From: Dryocola sp051297175
GTDB taxonomy: Bacteria; Pseudomonadota; Gammaproteobacteria; Enterobacterales; Enterobacteriaceae
Direction of reading: 5' to 3'
NCBI RefSeq assembly: GCF_051297175.1
Contig: NZ_JBINNY010000001.1
Location: 3,906,001-3,970,000 of the forward strand
DNA length: 64,000 nucleotides
In this document: positions 20,201-24,808 of the stretch, one piece after another
Layout: each line of letters starts with the position of its first letter
How positions within the stretch are numbered: position 1 is the stretch's first letter
Position numbers and translations under genes: made by a program
The notes under the pieces: generated by a model
Databases searched by the model: none
What the model saw: the letters and a program-made list of their open reading frames with translations, nothing else
What the model was told of the DNA's origin: nothing

Positions 20201-21000
20201 CGCTTGTGATGCAGGACGAGGCCGGAAACGCCAGCAGCCCGTTACAAATCGACGATATGGAAACCCATCCGGAAATCCAGATGTCGGCGGCTTCGGACAG
20301 CGGCGTGGCGGGCGATATGCGCACCAACGACACCACGCCGACCTTCATGCTGAGCAACATCGACAGCGATGTTACTGAGGTCAGGGTCTCGCTTAACGGC
20401 AATGACTATCAGGCAACGCTTGAGAACGGCAGCTGGCAGTTCACGCCGATAGCTGCGCTGGCGGACGGGCAATATACCCTGAACGTCACGGCCACGGACG
20501 GTAGCGGCAACAGCACCAGCAGCCGTGTCGATTTCACCGTTGATACCACGGCAGAAGCGGCCAGCGTTTCTTCGGCGGACGATGCTGACGGCACGGCAGG
20601 CGCGCCGCTGGTGCTGGAAAGCAGCCAGCCGACGCTGCAGTTTGACTTCCCGGCGGATACCCAGCAGGCAAGCGTGACGTTCAACACCGAGCAGCACAGC
20701 CTGACGCTCGACGCTAACCATCAGGCCATCTTCGAGATACCGACCGCCCTTCTCGACGGGCCGTACAGCCTGACCGTTAGCTCAACCGACACCGCCGGAA
20801 ACAGCCAGATGCAAACCGTCGAATTTACCATCGACACCTCGTCGGGCCAGATTCTGAAAGCGATGGCCGACGAGCCGAAGGAAGACCAGGTTGAAGCCTC
20901 ACAGACGGGTAATCCTGCCGTAAATCAGCAGATCTTTGTTAACGAAGCAATGAGCTCGCTGCCGGTCGATGAATTAACCGACGGCGACCATCACGCATAA
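5269..21000 (+). CDS. siiE: SiiE-like giant non-fimbrial adhesin with 51 Ig-like domains
   Basis: This single uninterrupted frame encodes 5,243 residues. The N-terminal ~95 residues are beta-rich and contain VNGALYSS, a segment I recognise from Salmonella SiiE. A charged Glu/Lys/Gln coiled coil (~100-165) and a poly-Ser linker (~204-217) follow. By hand count there are then 51 tandem bacterial Ig-like domains of ~83-105 residues. Most open with DxSDSG/DDTG...(D/N)xxTN..TP.F and close with TD.AGN...FT(I/V)DT; the conserved Asp residues suit the calcium sites known in SiiE. A short tail (~5190-5243) probably carries the uncleaved secretion signal. No RTX nonapeptides are seen. Salmonella SiiE is about 5,560 residues with 53 Ig domains and mediates contact with polarised epithelium. 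The ribosome-binding site GGAAGG precedes the ATG. Only five Cys residues were spotted. Confidence 0.9.
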   Translation: MINKTIFINDSSNVDLSAFGSMKKASLTISGTDLTFIFDAATTVNIVNGALYSSLENSQVTFKFSDGSVVAGKELLKSIDLSHLELERLDASLSESRQERVIQGNLEQTVAEQEKRLEEIKKEAQEVKKEAEKMQAEAQESRNAAQEIEEQLQEVLEEQSKKKIITSSSGQSEIEGDDPFALGKKTKKYDDDAVDIARQLKLNDDSSSSSSSSSASKSSESDVVVEKKIDISLKLDEASDSGIKNDRITNVTSPVFVGSTEPNLTLSFKVDGIVVGTEVSDAMGNFSFTYPGTLVDGEYTVEVEVTDGKGGRGTASVAVTIDTLTDTPTFELDAQYGIPLEDQIPGENLTRFPDAQINGTAEANTQVDVQVNGKSVATVAVNGEGKWSYQFSANQLAEGENAIEIIAEDKAGNRASVDGLITLDTIPPEQPSIILDEASDSGTWHDDRLTNDTTPAFHGTGEPNSKLELFIDNKKIANVVADGYGKWSYVLSDNIALADGLYRVEVVAKDRAGNSAKQALEVEIDTDIDLFTIKMDNASDSGIAGDNYTNNVTPGFSGKTDPSGLIKVTNITTGESIEVQASESGNFSFTSPGTSVEGLNELSISVTDLAGNSATYSVSYTIDTVPPEAPTLVLEEYVNSQTGKILTRDTTPTLTGTAEAGSKVIIYLDGKAIDSVTADANQQWSYTPTSTFNEGEHTLSAVAQDLAGNNSPPSPDYTFSVDTMTQAPQAQLDASDDTGARQNDWITNHNDNLLVNGSAEPYASLTLKIDNEVVGTATADASGRWSFEIDPNPALADKVYELTVTATDEVGNQASSSFQLTIDTMTQTPIVQLDASSDTGSASDDAITKDSQPLLKGTAEAGAQVEVFIDGVSCGSVIANSEGVWNYRVPGASKLADGDHSVTVTATDVAGNVANSIPFQLHIDTKIDQPTVTLSNDSGDSSSDLLTNEKLPAFRGEAEPFSSLVLYRDGVSVAKMSANASGQWQYVFNDTQALDDGSYIFYVVATDIAGNSATSERIQVVVDTTIAMPVVDLDSSSDSGYLNDDRLTNDTTPTFILTKVDPDVTHVQISVDGVSYDATLNAGVWTLTLPTALSEGQHQITATATDSAGNSATSTVLDIRVDTQTSSPLITLTDDTGVKGDNVSNDTTPGFAIVTDRDVMQVSVSMDGGAAVVATQDSEGSWHYNMTEDLTDGAHTLSVTVTDAAGNTQQNSLTFTIDTQLQTPTIDLVDSADTGVSSADDRTKNTQPSFALGNMDADVVAVEVLIDGVSYSAVNTAGTWSFTPDAPLPDAVYSFQVRATDAAGNSRTSSPLLVTIDTVTAAPAITLTDDSGQPGDNLTNVVTPGFAITTDGDVVQVSAILDNGTALAATQDGEGRWHFSPPSALADGTHSLTVTVTDSAGNTNQNTLAFSVDTQLQTATVDLVDASDSGISATDNWTQDSTPTFALGNVDSDAASVEVLINGISYAAEKNGASWSFTPNPALPDAVYDVQVRVTDIAGNVTTSAPMPVTIDTTTALPAITLSDDTGVLGDNLSNNVTPGFSIATDVDVVEVMVQLDNGAAVAATKTRDGQWQYTVPAALSDGAHTLSVSVMDGAGNSRQNALSFNIDTRLATPTLDLINASDTGNSASDGWTRDATPSFAIGNIDADAVNVEVLINGVSHKATQDNNGSWEFTPDSALPDARYDVQVRVTDAAGNVAASSTLQVTIDTVTAAPDITLNDDTGVKDDNLTNSVTPGFAIATDADVVRATVTLDNGTPVSAVKDSDGHWHYNVPAALTEGEHTLTVTVTDGAGNTNQNSLSFTVDVALRTPTVDLLDGSDTGTSSTDNLTRDTTPSFAIGDIDSDVISVDVLVDGTRYAATKTGDAWSFTPATPLSDGEHEIQVQVADAAGNTATSAALTITVDTVTAAPVITLSDDTGVKGDNITNDTTPGFAIATDDDAAQVTVTLDNGTAFAATKDSDGRWHYNVPTELADGAHTLTVNVTDGAGNTSQNALAFSVDTTISIPTVDLLDASDSGTSRTDNWTNSTLPGFAIGNVDADVVTVDVLIDGVSYSAVNTAGSWSFSATSALADGDHSVQIRATDAAGNTATSASLTINVDTVTAAPGITLSDDSGIKGDNVTNSTKPGFAITTDTDAAQVMVTLDNGTALAATKDSDGLWRFAAPATLTDGAHSLSVTVTDGAGNANQSSLSFTIDTQIQTPTVDMLDSADSGVSSTDNWTNNAKPTFSAGNLDADVVAVEVLIDGTSYNAVNANGSWSFTPNAPLPDGDRQIQVRATDAAGNTATSATLVVKVDTVTAAPAITLTDDSGVKGDNITNDTTPGFGIVTDSDVATVMVSIDGGAAVAAVKDSDGRWHYNVPAALGDGEHDIQVMATDGAGNTSQSSRAFTVDTGITAPTIDLVDSSDSGISTSDNWTSDTTPTFAIGNVQPDVVNIDVLIDGVSYPAIKSGDSWSFTPGTALNDATYSVQVRATDAAGNVITSAPLSVTVDTVTAAPAITLSDDTGVKGDNLTNDTTPGFAITTDTDAVQVLVSLDNGTPVAALKGSDGNWQFSVPAALAEGDHALSVTVTDRAGNTQQSSLSFSVDTTLSLPTLAIAVSDDSGYSDNDGITRETKPKFVIGNVDADVHSVKLNIGGVEYQAVNNAGVWSFTPGTALPEATYDVTLTVTDDAGNQKTVTQTVKIDTHTSVDSVTLTDDTGLQNDWRTNKKDSAFSIDAPADAYTVTVALDNGQSRSAVLIGGKWVFTLSDTTADGTHVLHITVSDLAGNSATLDQNFVVDTELSPLTIDLLTADDSANATDNITNVRTPRFAFGNIPADVISVTVTLDGQTTVIRPQSDGTYTFMPSVALADNSYELVVNVTDTAGNTRSSSLSFEVDTVTAVNTITLMNDSGDSATDNVTNASLPKFSVTTPADVQTVVATLNGLPCTVTQTGSGVWEVTAPTLTSSGDYTLVVVATDVAGNQATSSKTITFDNQISLPTIALASADDTGFDANDRLTMNTRPSFVMTNVDADVTRMMVTLKGNTVEVTKDASGNWIYRPANNLTDDTYTLQVEVRDAAGNTRSNSLDFVVDTRVNAPVIDMLTASDTGDSSSDNKTRNTTPQFSFSNLDTDVHTLQVSLNNVTYNIVKDAGGNWSWTAPALTDGNYKLVATATDKAGNVANAELNFEIDTAVTINNVVMTVDSGYADSDRLTNDTSPSFEIQVPADVTHVSVKLDNGSEIDLVKTGGKWTFPCSALGDGAHTLLVTAQDDAGNSTSQTISFEIDTTLLPVTSDLRDADDTGISATDNYTSNGQPTFLFTNVPTDAWSMSVRLNGQDYPVSLSTLPVSFKPSAPLADGSYTLVTTITDKAGNTAESSLTFTVDTTTTVAVDFIEGDDTGYSNSDNYTSVNAPTFEISVPADVVSVTAVLNGVSSVVTKNPSGKWMFTAPTLTEGDHTLVVNVTDRAGNNASTTLPFTVDKTIETPALDLDTSSDTGYSSTDNQTKDTTPSFTVTGVGAADIHLVTITLNGKVYDVQKTGGQWTFQLPSADALADGQYDVSVRSEDNAGNSKTGSMTIVVDTQCPEPVVAMRDADNTGVITDTITYQKHPRFTIGGAPSDLNSITVELNGQSYNVSKSATWWDVPANVNLSDGDYELRVTFTDNVGNRGTTSYNFTLDTAVQGAEIVLMDDSGSNAKDNLTNVNVPRFEVRAGEPLSAVTATLNGSTVQLTKNAQGRWIYTAERTLSDGTYTLVTELTDVAGNKTQSSLTFTIDTQIPTPTIDMNSSSDTGISSSDNLTKNNQPIFTLNNIPSDIDRVQVAIGGSNFNATQNGQGVWTVQPSRLSDGSYTAVVTATDKAGNQAQSSLSFTIDTTIVLSVDLAASSDSGVSQNDKLTNDTTPTLQGMTDAGATLQLTVRDKQGAQVATQNVTPNPDGSWSATLNALAEGEYTVTVRAEDAAGNEKTQSLNIVIDTTTATPSVALTMSDPSNMHEALDLTPEFSGVAEAGATLRIKIDGVAVASVTVDSTGTWQWTPPDALLSGDHLVTVQATDRAGNVSPEASFDFIIPIVDITPPSLMLVNSTDSGALGDFITKFSAPTLTGVTLPGTTVTVYLNGRAAGTTQTDSTGRYSFALPAQAEGTYSVKVSITDPNTKLPIDSDVAQLVIDTHVNDMTWNIPALNENGYLNDKTPLVNGVSEAGARIAVMVDGNVVIDTATANDGSWSVTLPNMGADGAHNISLRVTDVAGNVRTFPAQNVVLDTQMAALTVSLRAADDTGASNSDRITSKTSVTLEGTAEANAKVTIFNAAGTAIGSVTAGANGSWSRQITLTKGQNNFVVKAEDAAGNATQKNFSIECDTQNDITDISLTRDSNSGDVYDLITNDKTPSVSALTDPAASVDVYVNNVKVTTIVADASGIATYSLGNRADGAYSVKFISTDLAGNVAESNVATVVVDSVISDFTVSSLPALTKSQAQTMSGTGEVGARVQVTVNGKVAAETNVGNNGEWSIPVVLKNDGDYTVSVTITDIAGNQETSPEQSIKLDSRTAYPTILLDDSANSGSKSDLITNVKMPSFHGTAEAGATVSILINERVVDTVTADGNGQWTWQQPNNLADGEYSVRVVAEDAALNTADSSRLLVVIDTVTEISITKFTSDNGIYSDDRVTNASRPVFEIQGEVGQPVRVTIDGVYIETVTLSGRSLRYTAPTALADGQHNIEFSITDAAGNTASSGSYSFTVDTVNNTPITLDTVNGSDAADLTTGGVIYINDVSQNLQLSGLAEAGSMVRIAFNGLQVGEVWANAQGRWSTSVNKIALAEGDISVTVSSNDRAGNAKSASFSMVVDTQISEFTVDVTDNKGTSDKWAVNSATTTYFGRGEAGATVTLMLAGAIVASVAIAADGTWQLTAPALSEGDHSLTFTMTDKARNTQTLDRDILVDWTAPNVPTISSSTYIEDSGLWVFSGKGEVGSTLVIKDGRGNEITSTKVDGTGSWLAVFDYPADGKLTLVMQDEAGNASSPLQIDDMETHPEIQMSAASDSGVAGDMRTNDTTPTFMLSNIDSDVTEVRVSLNGNDYQATLENGSWQFTPIAALADGQYTLNVTATDGSGNSTSSRVDFTVDTTAEAASVSSADDADGTAGAPLVLESSQPTLQFDFPADTQQASVTFNTEQHSLTLDANHQAIFEIPTALLDGPYSLTVSSTDTAGNSQMQTVEFTIDTSSGQILKAMADEPKEDQVEASQTGNPAVNQQIFVNEAMSSLPVDELTDGDHHA
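8650..13040 (+). repeat. homogenised two-domain (A/B) repeat block inside siiE
   Basis: Ig domains 10-24 alternate strictly between two subtypes. Type A (~96 aa) opens ITLxDDTGVKGDN and contains LDNGTA. Type B (~99 aa) opens DLxDxSDSG, has an IGN(V/I)DADVV-like motif and VLIDGVSY, and ends VDTVTAAPA. One A+B unit is about 195 residues (~585 bp), giving eight A and seven B domains here. Some stretches are nearly identical in DNA, for example around 9060-9115 and 11395-11455, which suggests recent duplication or gene conversion. Confidence 0.8.
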
Positions 21001-21026
21001 CGGGGCTGAAAGCTCAGACGACATAA

Positions 21027-21050
21027 CCTCTGCCGCTCCGGCGGCAGAGG
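21027..21050 (+). promoter_or_regulatory. intercistronic hairpin between siiE and siiF
   Basis: A perfect 10-bp stem (CCTCTGCCGC / GCGGCAGAGG) with a TCCG tetraloop lies between the siiE stop and the siiF start. It lacks a following T-run, so it is more likely an mRNA-stability or processing element that sets the adhesin:exporter ratio than a terminator (inference). Confidence 0.65.
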
Positions 21051-21067
21051 CATAAGGAAATAGGTTC

Positions 21068-23176
21068 ATGAATATCGATCTGTCCAGCTACGATCTCAAA
21101 CTAAACGGAGCGCTGGCCTATATTGCTCGCAGCCACGGCTCGAGTATTGAAATTAATGACGAGCAAACGTCTATCGACCTTAAAGAATATGTTCAAGGCA
21201 ACTTTGAGCACGATACGCAGATAAAAAACCATTTTCTGTCCCTCGGCCTGTCGATAAACAGCGTGTTTTTTTCACAGGCTGACGACCTGCTAAATGAAAG
21301 CATGCCGCTGCTGCTGTTGACCCCTTCGCTACAGTGGCTGGTTTGCGTCGGCTGCATTGAAGGGCAGCTACAGCTGGTAACGCCCGACCAGGAAACCGAG
21401 CTGGTTTCGCTTGAGCCGCAGGCGCTAAGGCAGCTCGCCGCCTACACGCTCCAGCCGCTGACCAACGTGGTCGACAGCATCCAGCTGGGCCATATCCTGA
21501 AAAAGGGGCTGAAGGAAAACAAAACCTTCTACGCGAAGTATTTTTTCTCTTCGCTGTTTATGGCGCTTTTCGCCCTGACCATCCCGGTTTTCAGCAACCT
21601 CTATTATGACAAGCTGGTGCCCAGCGCCTCCTATTCGTCGCTGTTTGGCGTCGCCGCCATCGTGCTGGTATTCATTATTTTTGAATTTCTGCTGCGCTCG
21701 TCAAAAGATATCTATCAGTCCATCGTTTCGCGCCGCGAAGATATCAGCATTGATGTCTCTTTTCTGGAAGCCCTTTTCTACAACGGAAAAAAAGGCGGCT
21801 CGATGTCCTCGGCGTTTATTTTGTGGAATGAATTTCAAAAAATTAAACCCGTCCTGCTCAACTCGCTCTTTCAGCGCGCCGCGGATATTCCCATATTTCT
21901 AATTTTCGTCATCGTTATTTATATCAACCTTGGCGTGCTGGTCGTCGTGCCGCTGCTTATTCTTGCCCTTTCGTTAGGCATGGCGTATCTGAATTACCGT
22001 TACACCAACGTGTTGATGGATCGGGTTAAAGACAACCAGTCCAACCGCAACGTGTTCATCACCGAAGTGCTTTATTCCATTCGCATGATCCACACGATGA
22101 ACAACCGCAGCCTGATGACCAGCTGGGTGAACAGCTCCAACGAGCAGTCCTTCCTCAGCCTGCAAATCCGTAAAGCCAACGTGTTTTACCAAAGCGGGCT
22201 GGCGGCGCTGTCTAACCTCAATCAGATCCTGTTGATGCTGTTCGCCTTCTTTATGGTGATTCGCGGGGAAATTACTACCGGCGCGATTATCTCTTCGGTC
22301 ATCGTTTCCGGGCGCATGTCCGGCATTATTTCCGGCATGTCGTCCACGCTGCTGACCGTGTTTACCTCGCGTAAAAGCATCAACGATCTGATGAAGATCT
22401 TTCTTCCGCAAACCGACCAGGAGCCGGTGGTTTTGCAAACCGTGGGGAGCGTAGAGGGGAATATTTCGCTTAAGGGCGTCAGCTATCAGTACGACCCGCA
22501 GACGCCGCTCGTTATCGATAACCTTAATCTGGAGATCCCTGCCGGGCAGAAAGTGGCGATTATCGGCGAATGCGGCGCGGGAAAAAGCTCGCTGATGTCG
22601 CTGCTTTCCGGTTTCTGCATGCCGACGCAGGGCGTGGTGATGTACGACGGTTTTAACACCCGCCACCTGGCGCAGAACTTCTACTCGCAGTTTATCAGCA
22701 TGGTCACCAACCACGACGCGCTGTTTACCGGCACCGTGGAGAGCAACCTGCAGCTGAAGAGCGGCAGCGATCGTCAAAAAGTGGTCGCCGCGCTACAGGC
22801 CGCCCGCTGCGGTTTCGTGCTGCAACACCCGATGGGGCTGCGCTATCCGGTAAGCTTTATGGCCAAAAACCTGTCATCGGGCCAGAGCCAGCAGCTGCTT
22901 CTTGCGCGCAGCCTGAGCAGCGACGCCCGCGTTTTCCTATGGGATGAGCCGACCTCAAACCTCGACGAGCAGACCGAGCAGCATATTTTCGATAATCTCG
23001 ACCAGTTCATCGGCGGGAAAACGCTGCTGATGGTGACGCACCGCCGCTACCTGTTGAAATACTTTGACCGTGTGCTGGTGGTTAAAAACGGCAAAGTGAT
23101 CCGAGACTGCGCCCCGGATAAGCTGCTGGCACAGAACGCGCCGAAAGCGCAGGTGACGGTCGTACCGCTAAAATAA
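21068..23176 (+). CDS. siiF: SiiF-like type I secretion ABC transporter
   Basis: This 702-residue exporter has three parts. Residues 1-~125 look like a C39-peptidase-like domain without a catalytic Cys in the usual N-terminal position, so it should bind rather than cleave the substrate. A transmembrane region spans ~155-440. The nucleotide-binding domain (~465-702) has Walker A GECGAGKSS (~500), signature LSSGQ (~602), Walker B VFLWDE (~622) and an H-loop His in VTHRR (~658). It should form an inner-membrane dimer that powers SiiE export through SiiD and SiiC. It lies 67 nt after siiE, behind a hairpin, and is the last gene of the operon. Confidence 0.85.
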   Translation: MNIDLSSYDLKLNGALAYIARSHGSSIEINDEQTSIDLKEYVQGNFEHDTQIKNHFLSLGLSINSVFFSQADDLLNESMPLLLLTPSLQWLVCVGCIEGQLQLVTPDQETELVSLEPQALRQLAAYTLQPLTNVVDSIQLGHILKKGLKENKTFYAKYFFSSLFMALFALTIPVFSNLYYDKLVPSASYSSLFGVAAIVLVFIIFEFLLRSSKDIYQSIVSRREDISIDVSFLEALFYNGKKGGSMSSAFILWNEFQKIKPVLLNSLFQRAADIPIFLIFVIVIYINLGVLVVVPLLILALSLGMAYLNYRYTNVLMDRVKDNQSNRNVFITEVLYSIRMIHTMNNRSLMTSWVNSSNEQSFLSLQIRKANVFYQSGLAALSNLNQILLMLFAFFMVIRGEITTGAIISSVIVSGRMSGIISGMSSTLLTVFTSRKSINDLMKIFLPQTDQEPVVLQTVGSVEGNISLKGVSYQYDPQTPLVIDNLNLEIPAGQKVAIIGECGAGKSSLMSLLSGFCMPTQGVVMYDGFNTRHLAQNFYSQFISMVTNHDALFTGTVESNLQLKSGSDRQKVVAALQAARCGFVLQHPMGLRYPVSFMAKNLSSGQSQQLLLARSLSSDARVFLWDEPTSNLDEQTEQHIFDNLDQFIGGKTLLMVTHRRYLLKYFDRVLVVKNGKVIRDCAPDKLLAQNAPKAQVTVVPLK

Positions 23177-23199
23177 AAAAGGCCTCGAGCGAGGCCTTT
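23177..23199 (+). terminator. terminator after siiF
   Basis: The inverted repeat AAAGGCCTC/GAGGCCTTT immediately follows the siiF stop, with an A-run before and a short T-run after. It could work in both directions. Confidence 0.7.
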
Positions 23200-23218
23200 C
23201 AGAGTGAAGATCATTTTC

Positions 23219-23354
23219 GGCGGATGGCGCTTCGCCCCGTTGTAGGGCGGATAAACGCAGCGCCATCCGCCGCAAGTTTCAGCCCTGGCAAAAAGCCCGC
23301 CACGTCCAACCCAAAGTCCGAGCCGTAGGGCGGATAAGCGCAGCGCCATCCGCC
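23219..23354. repeat. two REP-like palindromes between siiF and proY
   Basis: One palindrome pairs GGCGGATGGCGC (23219-23230) with GCGCCATCCGCC (23260-23271). A second (23325-23354) has the form GTAGGGCGGATAAGCGC...GCCATCCGCC. They separate the convergent siiF and proY genes and belong to the same family as other intergenic repeats in the window. Confidence 0.75.
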
Positions 23355-23368
23355 ATTAAGCTCAGAAC

Positions 23369-24739
23369 TTACCGGCTTTCGCAGGCCACCGCGCGGCGGC
23401 GTTTAAACACCCATCCCACCAGCAGCAGGGCAATCCACGCACAGCCGACGTACAGCGAAATGCGGGTTTCCGGGTGCCAGCCGATCAGCGCGATGATAAA
23501 CACCAGGAACACGAGGCCAACAACGGTGGTTGCCACGCCGCCCGGCACCGGGAACTTCAGCTCCTTCGCCTCTTCTTTTGACAGCCTGCGGCGGAAGGCA
23601 ATCTGGGAAAGCAGGATCATAATCCACACCCAAACCGTCGCGAAGGTGGCAAGGGACGCAATCACCAGGAAGACGTTTTCCGGCATGATGTAGTTGAGGT
23701 ACACCGCCAGCAGCATGGCGAGGCTCATCACCAGCACGGTAACGAACGGAATGCCGTTGCGGGAAGTCTTAGCAAACACCTTAGGCGCGCTGCCCTGCTC
23801 CGCCATCCCGTGCAGCATACGGCCAACGCCGAACACGTCGCTGTTAATCGCAGAAAGCGACGCGGTGATCACCACGAAGTTCAGGATCCCCGCCGCGATG
23901 GTAATACCCATATGCTGGAAGGTCAGCACGAACGGGCTGCCGGAGGTGCCCACCTGGTTCCACGGATAAATGGACATAATCACAAACAGCGTGCCCACGT
24001 AGAACACCAGGATACGCAGCGGAACGGAGTTAATGGCGCGCGGAATGGATTTCTGCGGGTCTTTTGCTTCCCCGGCGGTGATACCGATGATTTCGATACC
24101 GCCGTAGGCGAACATCACCATCTGGAGCGACATCACCATGCCTATCCAGCCGTTGCTGAAGAAGCCGCCGTTGGTCCACAGGTTGTGAATGCCCGTCGCC
24201 TGGCCGCCGTTGCCGATACCCCAAACGATAATGCCGATCCCGGCAAGAATCATAATGATGATGGTGGCGACCTTAAAGAACGAGAACCAGAACTCCAGCT
24301 CGCCGAACACCTTGACGCTCATCAGGTTGACGGCGCAGATAATCAGCACCACGCTCAGCACCCACACCCAGTGCGGCACCGCCGGGAACCAGACGCCCAT
24401 ATAAATCCCGAACGCGGTGACGTCGGCGATGGCGACAATCAGAATCTCAAAGCAGTAGGTCCAGCCGGTAATGTACCCGGCAAGCGGCCCCAGGTTGTCC
24501 TGAGCGTAACGGGAAAACGAGCTGGCCGCCGGGTTATGCACCGACATCTCGCCCAGCGCGCGCATGATGATATAAGCCGCCACGCCGCCGATAATGTAAG
24601 CCAGCAGCACGCTCGGGCCCGCCATCTTGATGGCGTCTGCCGAACCGTAAAACAACCCCGTGCCAATTGCTGAACCCAGCGCCATAAAGCGTATGTGCCG
24701 GGTGCTCAAACCACGCTTGAGCTTATTCTGGTTTTCCAT
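23369..24739 (-). CDS. proY: ProY-type amino-acid permease
   Basis: This 456-residue APC-family transporter has about 12 membrane helices. It is very close to E. coli ProY, a cryptic proline-specific permease of 457 aa. It has the amino-acid permease start pattern LKRGLSTRHIRFMALGSAIGTG followed by many hydrophobic segments. I use ATG 24739 (MENQNKL), which matches E. coli; an upstream in-frame ATG would add 11 residues. It lies 69 nt downstream of brnQ, separated by a terminator-like hairpin. It is convergent with the sii-like operon. Confidence 0.93.
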   Translation of the reverse strand: MENQNKLKRGLSTRHIRFMALGSAIGTGLFYGSADAIKMAGPSVLLAYIIGGVAAYIIMRALGEMSVHNPAASSFSRYAQDNLGPLAGYITGWTYCFEILIVAIADVTAFGIYMGVWFPAVPHWVWVLSVVLIICAVNLMSVKVFGELEFWFSFFKVATIIIMILAGIGIIVWGIGNGGQATGIHNLWTNGGFFSNGWIGMVMSLQMVMFAYGGIEIIGITAGEAKDPQKSIPRAINSVPLRILVFYVGTLFVIMSIYPWNQVGTSGSPFVLTFQHMGITIAAGILNFVVITASLSAINSDVFGVGRMLHGMAEQGSAPKVFAKTSRNGIPFVTVLVMSLAMLLAVYLNYIMPENVFLVIASLATFATVWVWIMILLSQIAFRRRLSKEEAKELKFPVPGGVATTVVGLVFLVFIIALIGWHPETRISLYVGCAWIALLLVGWVFKRRRAVACESR

Positions 24740-24757
24740 CGTTCCGTACACTCTCAA

Positions 24758-24791
24758 CAAATAAAAAACCACGGAGCATTGCCCCGTGGTT
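24758..24791 (-). terminator. terminator between brnQ and proY
   Basis: On the minus strand AACCACGG...CCGTGGTT is followed directly by a T-rich run (TTTTTTATTTG). It should end most brnQ transcripts; proY may depend on read-through or its own promoter. Confidence 0.75.
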
Positions 24792-24808
24792 AAACAACAA
24801 ACAAATTT

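Noticed and set aside
20840..21000. RTX calcium-binding nonapeptides near the C-terminus of the adhesin
   Set aside because: No GGxGxDxUx repeats are visible; the calcium sites are expected within the Ig domains.
21027..21050. Rho-independent terminator after siiE
   Set aside because: The stem is strong but CATAAGG follows, with no T-run, and the exporter gene siiF lies directly downstream in the same operon.
23810..24673. Plus-strand open frame of 287 codons opposite proY
   Set aside because: It is the antisense shadow of the conserved proY gene.
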